Shown here: piece after piece, positions 7,682 to 16,222 of the stretch
Layout: the number at the start of each line of letters is the position of its first letter
How positions within the stretch are numbered: the first letter of the stretch is position 1
Assembly: GCA_013297625.1 (NCBI GenBank)
Contig: JAAFHT010000013.1
Coordinates: 1 to 37,774 of the forward strand
DNA length: 37,774 bases
Direction: 5' to 3'
Source of the DNA: Actinomycetota bacterium
GTDB taxonomy: Bacteria; Actinomycetota; Actinomycetes; Actinomycetales; Microbacteriaceae
The notes under the pieces: model-generated
Database searches by the model: none
The model's input: only the letters and a program-made list of their open reading frames with translations
Told to the model about the DNA's origin: nothing
Made by a program: the position numbers and the translations under genes

Positions 7682-9030
7682 AGCTCGTCGGCTCGCCGTC
7701 GGTGGGCCTCAGCGCGCAGCGCCGCGCGGCGTTCGAGCGCGACACTCACGACCGCGAGCACGGTGCCGCCGAGGGCGAGCAACAATCCCACCCACGCGGG
7801 CGTGAGGTAGCCCCATCCCGCCGCAACGACGAGTCCGCCTAGAAACGCGCCGAGAGCATTGCCGGCATTGAGGGCTGCGTGGTTGAGGGCCGCGGCGAGC
7901 GTTTGTGACTTGCCTGCCACATCCATCAATCGCGTCTGCACGACGGGCGAGATGATCGACGCAGTGAAGCCCACCAAGAAGGTTCCCGCGATGAGGCCGA
8001 CAGGATGTGTTCCGGTGAGTCCGAGCAGCGCGAGCGCTCCGATGAGACCCGCGAAGCCGATAAACATGGCCCGAACGGTGCCGGCATCGGCGAGGCGGCC
8101 GCCGATGATGTTGCCGATCGTGAGGCCGATGCCGGTGCTCGCGAGCACCCACGGCACTGCACTGCCGGGCATGCCCGCCGAATCGATGACCATGGGCGCG
8201 ATGTAGCTATAGACGGCGAAGAAGCCTCCGAAGCCGATGGCCCCGACCGCGACGGCCACCCACACCTGAAGGCTGCGGAAGGCGGCGAGTTCGGTACGCA
8301 CCGTGGAATTCGCGTCACCGGGCTGCCACGGCACGAGGATGCGCACGGCAATGAACGTGGCGGCAAACAAGGCGGCCACGAGCAGGTAGGCAGCGCGCCA
8401 GCCCGACGCTTGACCCACGGCCGTGATGATCGGCACTCCGATGACCGTGGCGATCGTGAGCCCGCTCAACACAAGGGCCACGCCTTGGCCGCGTTTACCG
8501 GGTCCCATCAAGCTGGCCGCGACGAGTGCGGCGACCCCAAAGTACGCGCCGTGCGGCAGACCCGAGATAAAGCGAGCGGCGATGACAAGTTCGAACGTCG
8601 GCAGGGTGGCCGAGGCAACGGTGCCGATCGTGAAGGCCGCCGCAAGCCACAGCAAGAGACGACGACGCGGCATGCGCCCCGCAAAGGCCGCAATCGTCGG
8701 CGCTCCGACGACCACCCCGAGCGCATAGGCCGTTATGACCCAGCCTGACTGGCCGATCGCCTCTTCAGAGTTGGCAGCGTAGAGCCCCGGAAGCAGATCG
8801 CGCGCAATCTCGGGCAAGAGCCCCATCGCCACGAATTCGGTTGAGCCGATGCCAAAGCCGCCCAGCGCCAGCGCCAACAGGGCCGCATAGACCCGTCGCT
8901 TGCTGAGCGGTCGCCGTTCGGCACCCCCGTGAGCGCGGCGATGCGCCTCATCGTGCTCGCGTTGTTGCCGCGCGTAAGCCGCTGCCGTGGCCTCATCGAT
9001 GATGGGAACGCTCGCGGTTGAGACGGTCAC
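7678..9030 (-). CDS. MFS transporter, DHA1/AraJ-like permease
   Basis: 450 aa with about 12 hydrophobic helices. After a charged cytoplasmic head (about 45 residues, rich in Arg/Glu/His), GIGSTEFVAMGLLPEIARDL is the signature first helix of AraJ/YdhP-type drug or sugar efflux permeases; AGRMPRRRLLL is the MFS motif A loop between helices 2 and 3. GTG 9030 is chosen because it overlaps the stop of the preceding gene (GTGA), which implies translational coupling; the frame stays open further upstream. Fourth gene of the minus-strand run from nnrD. Substrate unknown; proximity to a thiamine-binding-fold protein hints at a vitamin-like or small heterocyclic compound, which is only a guess. Confidence 0.85.
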   Translation of the reverse strand: MTVSTASVPIIDEATAAAYARQQREHDEAHRRAHGGAERRPLSKRRVYAALLALALGGFGIGSTEFVAMGLLPEIARDLLPGLYAANSEEAIGQSGWVITAYALGVVVGAPTIAAFAGRMPRRRLLLWLAAAFTIGTVASATLPTFELVIAARFISGLPHGAYFGVAALVAASLMGPGKRGQGVALVLSGLTIATVIGVPIITAVGQASGWRAAYLLVAALFAATFIAVRILVPWQPGDANSTVRTELAAFRSLQVWVAVAVGAIGFGGFFAVYSYIAPMVIDSAGMPGSAVPWVLASTGIGLTIGNIIGGRLADAGTVRAMFIGFAGLIGALALLGLTGTHPVGLIAGTFLVGFTASIISPVVQTRLMDVAGKSQTLAAALNHAALNAGNALGAFLGGLVVAAGWGYLTPAWVGLLLALGGTVLAVVSVALERRAALRAEAHRRRADEL

Positions 9031-9344
9031 GCGGTCTCCCCGTGCTGCGCATCGAGAGCAGCCTCGAGCCGCTGAACCTTGCCGTCGAGCTCGCCCGTGT
9101 GACCGGGGCGATAGTCGGCCTTGAGCACGAGCGACACGCGCGTGCCGTGTTCGGCCACGGCGAGGGTGGCGCGCTTGACGACATCCATCACCTCGTCCCA
9201 CTCCCCCTCGATCTCGGTGAACATCGATGACGTGCGATTGGGGAGCCCCGACTCACGCACAACGCGCACGGCGGCCGCGACGGCGTCGTGCACCGAATCC
9301 GACGACGAACCGCCCGAGGGAGCGACCGAGAACGCAACGATCAT
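9027..9344 (-). CDS. MTH1187/YkoF-family thiamine-binding-fold protein (DUF77)
   Basis: 105 aa single-domain cytoplasmic protein of the MTH1187-like family (PF01910): IVAFSVAPSGG at the start, then ESGLPNRTSSMFTEIEGEWDEVMDVVKRA, a family-typical stretch ending in a helix, then VSLVLKADYRPGHTGEL. Members have a ferredoxin-like fold; some bind thiamine or its precursors. The start overlaps the GT87-like gene's stop (ATGA), and its own stop overlaps the MFS start (GTGA), so the three are co-translated. A role as intracellular ligand sensor or carrier for the neighbouring permease is inference. Confidence 0.8.
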   Translation of the reverse strand: MIVAFSVAPSGGSSSDSVHDAVAAAVRVVRESGLPNRTSSMFTEIEGEWDEVMDVVKRATLAVAEHGTRVSLVLKADYRPGHTGELDGKVQRLEAALDAQHGETA

Positions 9345-10639
9345 GAGGATGCTCCTTCCGAGGCAGGCACAGCGTCGACCGGCTCACGCTCACGCGGTCG
9401 GCGGCACAGCGCGACGAGCTGCCACACCGCCCAGCCGAGTAGCGCGACGTAGAGCAGGTTACGCGCCGACAGCACCGTGAGGATGAACGGATCGAGCGAG
9501 AGCAGTGACGCGTAGAGCACGGGGTAGACGACTTGTGTGAGCGCTGCCGTGACGAGAGCGAGCACAGCGGGCACGCGGAACGAGATGCCGCCCCACCGCT
9601 GCCACGCAAGGCCTAGCACGATCGGCACGGCGATCCACGTGGCGAACTGCGGCGAACCCACCTTGTTGACGGTGATGAGCGCCATGACCATGGTGAGCGC
9701 CAGTACAGGAAAGAGCTCAACCTCGTCGACTCCGCGCCGCACCGCGACGAGGCCGAGCGACACGATCATGACCACCACGAGAGCCAGCACGGGTGTCATG
9801 ATGTCGGCCGCAAGCTGCGAACCTTCGCCAAAAACTTGCCAGGTCAGGATGCCCTGGTCGTAGTAAACGCGCGCGGCCCACTCGCCCGCGGCGGCTGCCC
9901 ACAGCCACACGGTCGACACGAGTGCTTCAACCTGCAGACCGCGGCCGGTTTGTTCGGTAATGGGCGTGAGCAATGCCGAGGCGCCCCCGAGCGCGAGGCC
10001 CGCAGCCACGACGAGCATCGTCACGGTCACGGCCGAAAGCATCACCGCGCCTCGGCTTCGCAGGGCGATGAGCGCGGCGAGCAGCAGGCCGGCGGGCCAG
10101 ACCTTAATCCAGGCACCGACCGCGAGCAGAGCGCCGCCCCACTTCGGGTGATCGGCGATGAGCATGACGGCCACCATCGCCACCGGCACCGTGATGGCGT
10201 CGATGCGGCCGAGCGCGATCGGGCCGACAAGCACGAGAAAGAGCATCCACCACCAGGCGACGGTGGCTCGGCGAGCGCGCTCTTCGACGCCAATGATCGA
10301 GATAAGGGCGATGGCATTGAGAGCCATCACGATCGTCAGCCACGTCGTGCCGTAGAGCGCGGGGCCGAACACGTAGGCGGCAAGCATGGGCACGAGGGCG
10401 AGCAGCGGGTACACCCACGAGGTGTCGATGCCCACCCACTGGTCGGCAAGCACACCGCGCTCAACCCAGAACAGGTAGACGTAGGTCACGTCGCCCATCG
10501 GCAGCCCCGGGCCATACAAGTTGAGGTAGCCGAGCCACAGGTGCACGACCGCAAAGGCGAGCCAGAGACTCACCGCGCTGCCTGCAGCCGTGATGGCGAT
10601 GCGCCGAACCCGCGCAAGGCGGTCGGCGAAAAGCGGCAT
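9341..10639 (-). CDS. Polytopic GT87-like glycosyltransferase (DUF2029 family)
   Basis: 432 aa with about ten membrane helices. The order MGDVTYVYLFW near the first loop, an RARRATVAWWWMLF loop, IALGRIDAITVP and WIKVWPAGLLLAA fits GT87-type polyprenyl-phosphate-mannose-dependent mannosyltransferases, which decorate envelope glycans on the outer membrane face in actinobacteria. The acidic Asp of the first long loop (MGD) is the likely catalytic residue by analogy. ATG 10639 is chosen because TACGCT lies 7 nt before it, giving a near-leaderless mRNA; the open frame extends upstream into nnrD but is not needed. No acceptor can be predicted. Linkage to a permease by overlap is unusual for a GT. 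Confidence 0.7.
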   Translation of the reverse strand: MPLFADRLARVRRIAITAAGSAVSLWLAFAVVHLWLGYLNLYGPGLPMGDVTYVYLFWVERGVLADQWVGIDTSWVYPLLALVPMLAAYVFGPALYGTTWLTIVMALNAIALISIIGVEERARRATVAWWWMLFLVLVGPIALGRIDAITVPVAMVAVMLIADHPKWGGALLAVGAWIKVWPAGLLLAALIALRSRGAVMLSAVTVTMLVVAAGLALGGASALLTPITEQTGRGLQVEALVSTVWLWAAAAGEWAARVYYDQGILTWQVFGEGSQLAADIMTPVLALVVVMIVSLGLVAVRRGVDEVELFPVLALTMVMALITVNKVGSPQFATWIAVPIVLGLAWQRWGGISFRVPAVLALVTAALTQVVYPVLYASLLSLDPFILTVLSARNLLYVALLGWAVWQLVALCRRPREREPVDAVPASEGASS

Positions 10640-10646
10640 GACATCG

Positions 10647-10652
10647 AGCGTA
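10647..10652 (-). promoter_or_regulatory. -10 element of GT87-like gene, near-leaderless
   Basis: TACGCT on the minus strand. The predicted start of transcription is 10640, one base before the ATG at 10639. It lies in the 32-nt gap after nnrD, so the three-gene unit can be transcribed separately from nnrD. Confidence 0.45.
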
Positions 10653-10671
10653 CTGCGACGGATGCTCGCGC

Positions 10672-11520
10672 TCAGTCGCCCCGCCCCCGCAGCAGCGCGG
10701 CAATGGTCGCGGGTACAGCAGCACACACGTCGAGCACGGTCACGGGCCCTCCGGCCGAGGCGCGCTGGGCGGCGAGCCCGTGCACGACGGCCGCGGCAGC
10801 GCCGAGGCGAGCGAGGTGCGCGGGATCCAGCGTGCCGACGGCCGCGTGCGTGGCAACCAGGGCGCCGAGTATGCCGGCGAGGGCATCCCCCGCTCCGGCG
10901 GTCGCGAGCCACGGTGTGGCCGAGCGCGCGACCAACACGGGGCCTCCCGGCGCGACGACGTGGGTGGCGTATCCCTTGAGAAGCACGGCCACGCCGAGCT
11001 GATCGGCCGCGGCGCTCGCTGCCCGCTCGGGGTCAGCGAGCACGAAGTCGAGGTCACCGCCCGTGAGGCGGGCGAGCTCACGCGCGTGCGGCGTGATGAT
11101 GACGGGGCCGCGCGCCAAGCCAAGAGCGTCGAGGGCGCCCGCGTCGACGACGAGCGGTTGGCCGGTTGCGAAGGCGGCGCGCAGGCGCTCAGCGGCGGCG
11201 GCGTCGGGGCCGTCGTCGATTCGCGTCGCGCCCGCATCCATGCCTGATCCGAGCACCCAGGCTTGCACGCGACCGGGGGCGGTGACCGCCTCGGGGCGGC
11301 GCTGCAACACGAGGTCGGCGGCCCGCTCGGCGCCGAGATAGCGCACCATGCCGAGGCCCGTGCGCAGCGCGGCTTCGACGCCGAGCACCGCAGCGCCCGG
11401 GTAACGCGTCGAGCCCGTGACCATGCCGAGCACGCCGCGCGAATACTTGTCGTCGTGCGGGCCGGGCACGCGCAGTAGCGCCGCGACCTCGGCCATAGAG
11501 ATGGTGCGCGACTCGCTCAC
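10672..11520 (-). CDS. nnrD: ADP-dependent NAD(P)H-hydrate dehydratase
   Basis: 282 aa, ribokinase-like fold, cytoplasmic repair enzyme that dehydrates damaged NAD(P)H hydrates using ADP. Visible signatures are DDKYSRGVLGMVTGSTRYPGAA near the N-terminus (K/Y-x-RG-x-G-x-x-GS family motif), PVIITPHARELARLTG in the middle, VAVLLKGYATHVVAP, and ATAGAGDALAGILGALVA, whose GAGD holds the catalytic Asp. It is the stand-alone dehydratase, without the epimerase domain found in fused YjeF. GTG 11520 sits exactly at the transcription start predicted from TACAGT (11527-11532). A later ATG at 11496 would remove residues before MAEVAALL. Confidence 0.9.
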   Translation of the reverse strand: MSESRTISMAEVAALLRVPGPHDDKYSRGVLGMVTGSTRYPGAAVLGVEAALRTGLGMVRYLGAERAADLVLQRRPEAVTAPGRVQAWVLGSGMDAGATRIDDGPDAAAAERLRAAFATGQPLVVDAGALDALGLARGPVIITPHARELARLTGGDLDFVLADPERAASAAADQLGVAVLLKGYATHVVAPGGPVLVARSATPWLATAGAGDALAGILGALVATHAAVGTLDPAHLARLGAAAAVVHGLAAQRASAGGPVTVLDVCAAVPATIAALLRGRGD

Positions 11521-11526
11521 GCGGTC

Positions 11527-11532
11527 ACTGTA
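11527..11532 (-). promoter_or_regulatory. -10 element of nnrD, leaderless
   Basis: TACAGT on the minus strand, then GACCGC (6 nt), then GTG at 11520. The first transcribed base would be the first base of the start codon. This supports the GTG start. Confidence 0.5.
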
Positions 11533-11591
11533 GCCCTGCCGCCCGTGACCCGCACGGAATACACCCGGCCGACATGGGCTTGACTGACTGT

Positions 11592-12731
11592 GTGACCTCG
11601 TTTCTCTTCTCCCCCATGACCATCCGTTCGCTCACCCTGCGCAACCGGCTGTGGGTGTCGCCGCTCTGCCAATACTCGGTCACGGCCGCCGACGGCGTGC
11701 CGACCGACTGGCACCTCGTGCACCTCGGGTCGTTCGCGCGCGGCGGGGCCGGCATGGTCATGGCCGAGGCCACCGCGGTCACGCCCGAGGGGCGCATCAG
11801 CCCGCACGACACGGGCATCTGGAACGACGCGCAGGCTCAGGCCTGGTCGCGCGTGGTCGACTTCATTCAGTCGCAAGGGGCCGCGGCGGGCATCCAGCTA
11901 GCGCATGCCGGCCGCAAGGCCTCGGTCTTTCCCGAGTGGGGCGCGATGGCCAATGGCGCCACAGGCCACGGTACCGCGCCGGTCGAGCAGGGCGGCTGGC
12001 AGACCGTGTCGGCCTCGGCGGTGGCCTTCGACGGCTACGCCGAGCCCATCGCGCTCGATGCCGCGGGCATTCAGGATGTGGTGGTCTCCTTCGCCGACGC
12101 GGCTCGCCGCAGCGTCGCCGCGGGCTTCGATCTCGTCGAGATCCATGCGGCGCATGGCTACTTGCTGCACCAGTTTCTTTCGCCCCTGTCGAACCGGCGC
12201 GACGACGAGTGGGGCGGAAGCCTCGAGAACCGCGCGCGCCTCCTGCTCGACATCGTGCGCGCCATGCGCGCGGTCGTCGACGTGCCGATTCTCGTGCGCT
12301 TCTCGGCCACCGACTGGGTCGACGATGAGTGGCTTGCCGAGCACGGCCACGCGAGTGACGGCGTGGCGGGCTGGAACGAGCACGACACCGCCATTGTCGC
12401 CGCGTGGGCGCTCGACGCGGGCGCCGACCTCTTCGACATTTCGACGGGTGGTCTCGTGCGCGCGCGCATTGAGACGGGCCCCGGCTACCAGGTTCCGTTT
12501 GCCGCAACCGTGCGCCGCGAGGGCAACGTGCCCGTCAACGCCGTCGGGCTCATCACAGAAGCTGCTCAAGCCGAAGCGATCATCGCCAGCGGCCAGGCCG
12601 ACGCCGTCATGATGGGCCGCGAGTTCATGCGCGACCCGCACGCACCCCTGCGCTTCGCGCGCGACCTCGGAGCCGAGGTCGACGGAGCACCGGTCGGAAC
12701 CCCGCCTCAGTACCTGCGCGCGTACCGCTGA
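11592..12731 (+). CDS. NADH:flavin oxidoreductase, Old Yellow Enzyme family (YqjM/NamA type)
   Basis: 379 aa FMN-dependent TIM-barrel ene-reductase, acting on alpha,beta-unsaturated carbonyls and similar electrophiles in the cytoplasm. Counted from GTG 11592 the FMN/substrate residues fall at C26 and Y28 (SPLCQYS) and H185/H188 (EIHAAHGYLLHQF), with SPLSNRRDDEWGGSLENR following. C26/Y28 is the known YqjM numbering, which is the reason for preferring this GTG over the in-frame ATG 11574. C-terminal AVMMGREFMRDPH binds the FMN phosphate. Divergent from nnrD. A GGAAT sequence upstream is not followed by a SigR -10, so redox control is not supported. Confidence 0.9.
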   Translation: MTSFLFSPMTIRSLTLRNRLWVSPLCQYSVTAADGVPTDWHLVHLGSFARGGAGMVMAEATAVTPEGRISPHDTGIWNDAQAQAWSRVVDFIQSQGAAAGIQLAHAGRKASVFPEWGAMANGATGHGTAPVEQGGWQTVSASAVAFDGYAEPIALDAAGIQDVVVSFADAARRSVAAGFDLVEIHAAHGYLLHQFLSPLSNRRDDEWGGSLENRARLLLDIVRAMRAVVDVPILVRFSATDWVDDEWLAEHGHASDGVAGWNEHDTAIVAAWALDAGADLFDISTGGLVRARIETGPGYQVPFAATVRREGNVPVNAVGLITEAAQAEAIIASGQADAVMMGREFMRDPHAPLRFARDLGAEVDGAPVGTPPQYLRAYR

Positions 12732-12774
12732 CAGTCGCTCGACGACCCGGCGAACCGGGTCGTCGAGCAGTCAG
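12728..12774. terminator. Bidirectional terminator hairpin
   Basis: A perfect 14-bp stem (12737-12750 with 12755-12768) closes a CGAA tetraloop; the outer CTGAC/GTCAG (12728-12732/12770-12774) can extend it. It lies between the convergent OYE gene, whose stop it overlaps, and the coiled-coil gene. Confidence 0.75.
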
Positions 12775-12788
12775 CTACAGGCAGTCAG

Positions 12789-13742
12789 TTACGGGCACTC
12801 GTAGTAGTAGACCCACGCCTTTTCGGCGTTGATGATCTCGACCTTGAAGCCCACGTTGCCGGTCACCGCCGGCGGAGCCGGGGGCGATGACGGCGAGCCG
12901 CCACTGCGGTACCAGTACCCGTTGCCGACCTTCTGGCCGCAACCGTCGTTCCAGGGCACCGCGCCGTAGGCAGCGATAACGGCCGCTGACGCCTCTTCCT
13001 TGGTGTACCAACCCGTCGTGTCGACCGGCGGCTTCACGGTCTTGTCGGGCTGCGGCTTTGTGGGCGGCTTCGACTCGGTGATGGGTTTGCTGTTCTCCGC
13101 CTCCTGGGCGGCAACGGCCGACTGATGCGAAGCTTCGGCCGACTTCAGTGCCGCGGCCAGAGCAGCCAGCGCATCGGCGGTGGCCTTGTCACCGTCTCCG
13201 GCAGAATTGAGCGCCGACAGCGCGTCGGTGACCTTCTGACGAATCTGCTCGCCCGCGAGGCTTGCCGCGGCGAGCCGGGCCTCTGCAGCTGTCGCGGCGA
13301 GGGCGGCCATGTTCTTGAGACCAGCCTTCGCTTCGGCGATTGCCGCCTCCAGCGCGTCGATCTGGTCGTTGAGCTCTTCCGTCGATTCCGATGTCTTCGC
13401 CGCAGCAAGAGTGAGAGAAAGGTACTCGGCGAGACGGTTGGCCTCGTCGATCGCAGCCTGGTCGACCAGTCCTGTTCCGACAACGAGCGATGCCTGCAGG
13501 TCTTTCACGAGCGCTTTGCCCGAGGCGATCACCTCGTTGTGCTGCGTCACCGCGGTCTTGTACTCGGCAGCGGCGACCCGCTCGGCCTCCGCCTGTTCGG
13601 CAGCGGCCACCTGCAGCGACACGACGGTAGCGCTCGCTGCTCCGCCCCCGAGCACGAGTGCGCCGGCGACCGCGAGAGCGATCGTGAGCTTGGTGCGATT
13701 ACCCCACCAACGGGTTCTCGTGGTTGTTTCTTCGATCGACAT
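12789..13742 (-). CDS. Membrane-anchored, Ala-rich coiled-coil protein with a Cys-containing C-terminal domain, unknown function
   Basis: 317 aa. A charged head (1-18, RTRWWGNRTK) leads into one membrane helix (about 19-42), either an uncleaved anchor or a signal peptide. Residues 45-215 are rich in Ala, Glu, Lys and Gln with heptad-like spacing, predicting long helices or coiled coil outside the cell. A Pro/Lys linker (about 218-244) then leads to a compact domain with two cysteines (NDGCGQ and the terminal YYYECP) that could form a disulfide. No family recognised. GGGGGAG just before the ATG is a good ribosome-binding site. A TAGCGT at 13810-13815 could be its -10, giving a leader of about 60 nt. 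A wall-spanning or surface protein is the likely role (inference). Confidence 0.75.
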   Translation of the reverse strand: MSIEETTTRTRWWGNRTKLTIALAVAGALVLGGGAASATVVSLQVAAAEQAEAERVAAAEYKTAVTQHNEVIASGKALVKDLQASLVVGTGLVDQAAIDEANRLAEYLSLTLAAAKTSESTEELNDQIDALEAAIAEAKAGLKNMAALAATAAEARLAAASLAGEQIRQKVTDALSALNSAGDGDKATADALAALAAALKSAEASHQSAVAAQEAENSKPITESKPPTKPQPDKTVKPPVDTTGWYTKEEASAAVIAAYGAVPWNDGCGQKVGNGYWYRSGGSPSSPPAPPAVTGNVGFKVEIINAEKAWVYYYECP

Positions 13743-13829
13743 TGATTCTCCCCCTCGAACGAACCCACGTGGATGACACCAAAGGTTCTCTCAAGAGTAC
13801 CGGCGAGTCACGCTACGGGCTAGTGAGAA

Positions 13830-14879
13830 TTACCGCCCACCGCGCTGCGTCGCGTCTTGCACCTCGCCGACGAGCTCTTCGATGATGTCCTCCAAAAAGA
13901 GCACTCCCGTCGTGACGCCTTCGGCGTCGACCGCACGGGCAACATGCGCACCCGAGCGGCGCATGACCGCGAGAGCGTCTTCGAGGTCGGCCGAGGCAAG
14001 AATCGACACGAGTCGGCGGATGCGCTTGGGCGGAACGGGGTCGTCGAGCTCGTCGTCGGGCAGGTCGATGACGTCTTTCAAGTGCAGGTAGCCCGAAGGC
14101 TCACCCGACTCGTCGATCAGCACGTAACGGCTGAACCCGCGCTGGGCAACCGCGCGCTCGACGTCGAGGGCACTCGCGTCGTCGGGTAGCGAGGTGAGGG
14201 CATCCATCGGCAGTGCGATATCGCTCACGATCTTGGTCGTGAATTCGAACGCCGCAGCCAAGGCGCCGGTCGTGTCGTCGAGCACGCCCTCGCGCGTGGA
14301 GTTGCGCACGATCGTCTCGACCTGTTCGAGCGTGAAGGCGCTCTCGGCCTCATTCTTGGGGTCGACGCGGAACAGACGCAGCACGCCGTTCGCGATGGCA
14401 TTGAGGGCACGGATGACCGGCGACAGAATGCGCGACACCAACACCAGCGGCGGCGCGAGCAAGAGCACCGCGCGCGTCGGAAGCGAGAACGAGAGGTTCT
14501 TCGGCACCATCTCGCCGAACACCACGTGCAGGTAGGTGACGATGAGCAGGGCGATGGTGAAGGCGATGCCGGCGATCCACTCGGCACTCAGCCCCGTGAG
14601 CCCCAGCGGAATCTCGAACAAGTGCTTGATGGCCGGCTCAGAGACGTTGAGGATCAGCAGCGAACAGACCGTGATGCCCAGCTGGCACGTCGCGAGCATG
14701 AGCGTCGCGTGTTCCATGGCCCACAGCGAGGTCTTCGCAGCGCGCGAGCCAGCCTCGGCGCGCGGCTCGATCTGCGAGCGCTTAGCGGCGATGACGGCGA
14801 ACTCGGCGCCGACGAAGAAGGCGTTGCCGGCAAGGAGCACGACGAGCCAGGCGATGCCCCACCAGTCTGCTTCGGTCAT
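13830..14879 (-). CDS. CNNM/DUF21-CBS transporter, HlyC/CorC family without the C-terminal domain
   Basis: 349 aa. N-terminal DUF21/CNNM membrane domain (about 1-185) with NAFFVGAEFAVIAAKRSQIE, CQLGITVCSLLILNVSEPAI and VVFGEMVPKNLSFSLP, the family's ion-binding helices; then a CBS pair (about 205-335) with RYVLIDESGEPSGYLHLKDVID and HVARAVDAEGVTTGVLFLEDIIEELVG. It stops right after the second CBS, lacking the CorC_HlyC domain found in its neighbour. Members move Mg2+/Co2+ or Na+ across the membrane, gated by nucleotide binding to CBS. The ATG overlaps the previous stop (ATGA), so the two proteins are made together, possibly as a heterodimer. Confidence 0.88.
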   Translation of the reverse strand: MTEADWWGIAWLVVLLAGNAFFVGAEFAVIAAKRSQIEPRAEAGSRAAKTSLWAMEHATLMLATCQLGITVCSLLILNVSEPAIKHLFEIPLGLTGLSAEWIAGIAFTIALLIVTYLHVVFGEMVPKNLSFSLPTRAVLLLAPPLVLVSRILSPVIRALNAIANGVLRLFRVDPKNEAESAFTLEQVETIVRNSTREGVLDDTTGALAAAFEFTTKIVSDIALPMDALTSLPDDASALDVERAVAQRGFSRYVLIDESGEPSGYLHLKDVIDLPDDELDDPVPPKRIRRLVSILASADLEDALAVMRRSGAHVARAVDAEGVTTGVLFLEDIIEELVGEVQDATQRGGR

Positions 14880-16222
14880 CGGGGCTCACCTCCCGCAGTC
14901 GCGGTGGTCGGCAGCGTGATTTCGCCCGTGGCGAGGGGGGTGAAGCGCACGCGGTCGATGCGGCGGCCATCCAATCGTTCGATGCGGAACGTGCCCGACG
15001 CGATCTCGACAGTGTCGCCCACGTCGGGTAGCCGGCCGAGCTCGGCCATCAAGAAGCCGCCCACGGTTTCCCACGGGCCGTCATCGGGCACCGTGACACC
15101 CGCACGGTCAGCGAGTTCATCGGGGCGGAGGATGCCCGGGAAGGTCAGCCAGTTACGCGAGCGCACGACATCGACACGCGCACGGTCGTGTTCGTCGCTC
15201 ACTTCGCCGACGAGCTCTTCGACGAGGTCTTCGAGAGTGGCGACACCGGCGGTTCCGCCGTATTCGTCAACCACGATCGCCATTTGGTAGCCGCGACCGC
15301 GCAGTTCTGCGAGCAGCGTGTCGAGCATCATCGTCTCGGGCACGCGCAGCGCCTCGCTCTGCAGGGCAGACGCGGGAACCTCGGCCCGGCGATCGCGCGG
15401 CACGGCCACGGCCTGCTTGACGTGCACGATGCCGACGATGTCGTCGATCGACTCGTCCATCACAGGGAACCGCGAGTGACCCGTCGTGCGCGCGAGGTCA
15501 ATGACCGACTGTGCACTGTCGCCACGCTCAACGGCGGCGACGCGCGGGCGGGGCGTCATGACGTCTTGCGCGGTGTGTTGCGAAAACGCCAGCGTGCGCG
15601 AGAGCAGCGTGGCCGTGTCGTTGTCGAGACGGCCTTGGCTTGCCGAGCGGCGCACGAGCGAAGCGAGCTCTTCAGCCGTGCGGGCGCCACTGAGTTCTTC
15701 TTTCGGCTCCACGCCCATCGAGCGCAAGATCGCGTTCGCCGAGCCGTTGAGCACGATGATCGCGGGCCGAAACACAGTCGTGAACGCCCACTGAAACGGC
15801 ACGACGACCTTGGCGGTCTGACGCGGCAGGCTGAGCGCAAAATTCTTCGGAACGAGCTCGCCCACGATCATCGACAGCAGCGTGGCGAGCACGATCGCGA
15901 TGATCGAGCCGATGATGGGCACCGCGCCCTCGGGAACACCGATCGCACGCAGGGGGTCGGCGAGCATGCTCGAGATCGCGGGCTCCATGAGAAACCCGGT
16001 TAGCAGCGTCGTGAGCGTGATGCCCAGCTGCGCGCTCGAGAGGTGCGTCGACGTGATCTTGAGCGCCGCGATCGTGGGGCCGAGGCGTTTCTCGCCGCGC
16101 GCCGCTCGAGCCTCAAGCTCAGAGCGATCAAGGTTGACGAGGGAGAATTCGCTCGCGACGAAGAATCCGGTGCCGATGGTCAGCAGCAGGCCGGCGAGCA
16201 GCGAGATCCACTCAGCGCTCAC
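14876..16222 (-). CDS. CNNM/DUF21-CBS-CorC_HlyC transporter (hemolysin C family)
   Basis: 448 aa, full-length HlyC/CorC architecture: CNNM membrane domain (about 1-190) with GTGFFVASEFSLVNLDRSELE, SAQLGITLTTLLTGFLMEPAI and MIVGELVPKNFALSLP; CBS pair (about 205-330) with RFPVMDESIDDIVGIVHVKQAV and MAIVVDEYGGTAGVATLEDLVEELVGE; CorC_HlyC domain (about 345-440) with an FLMAELGRLPDVGD segment. A probable divalent-cation exporter of the cell membrane. The GTG start is preceded by only a weak ribosome-binding site, but a 29-codon upstream ORF with a strong -10 ends 11 nt inside this gene, suggesting coupled translation. Confidence 0.9.
   Translation of the reverse strand: MSAEWISLLAGLLLTIGTGFFVASEFSLVNLDRSELEARAARGEKRLGPTIAALKITSTHLSSAQLGITLTTLLTGFLMEPAISSMLADPLRAIGVPEGAVPIIGSIIAIVLATLLSMIVGELVPKNFALSLPRQTAKVVVPFQWAFTTVFRPAIIVLNGSANAILRSMGVEPKEELSGARTAEELASLVRRSASQGRLDNDTATLLSRTLAFSQHTAQDVMTPRPRVAAVERGDSAQSVIDLARTTGHSRFPVMDESIDDIVGIVHVKQAVAVPRDRRAEVPASALQSEALRVPETMMLDTLLAELRGRGYQMAIVVDEYGGTAGVATLEDLVEELVGEVSDEHDRARVDVVRSRNWLTFPGILRPDELADRAGVTVPDDGPWETVGGFLMAELGRLPDVGDTVEIASGTFRIERLDGRRIDRVRFTPLATGEITLPTTATAGGEPR

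Noticed and set aside
11556-11581. SigR promoter before the OYE gene
   Set aside because: GGAAT is present at 11556-11560, but positions 18-19 nt later read CTT/TTG, not GTT.
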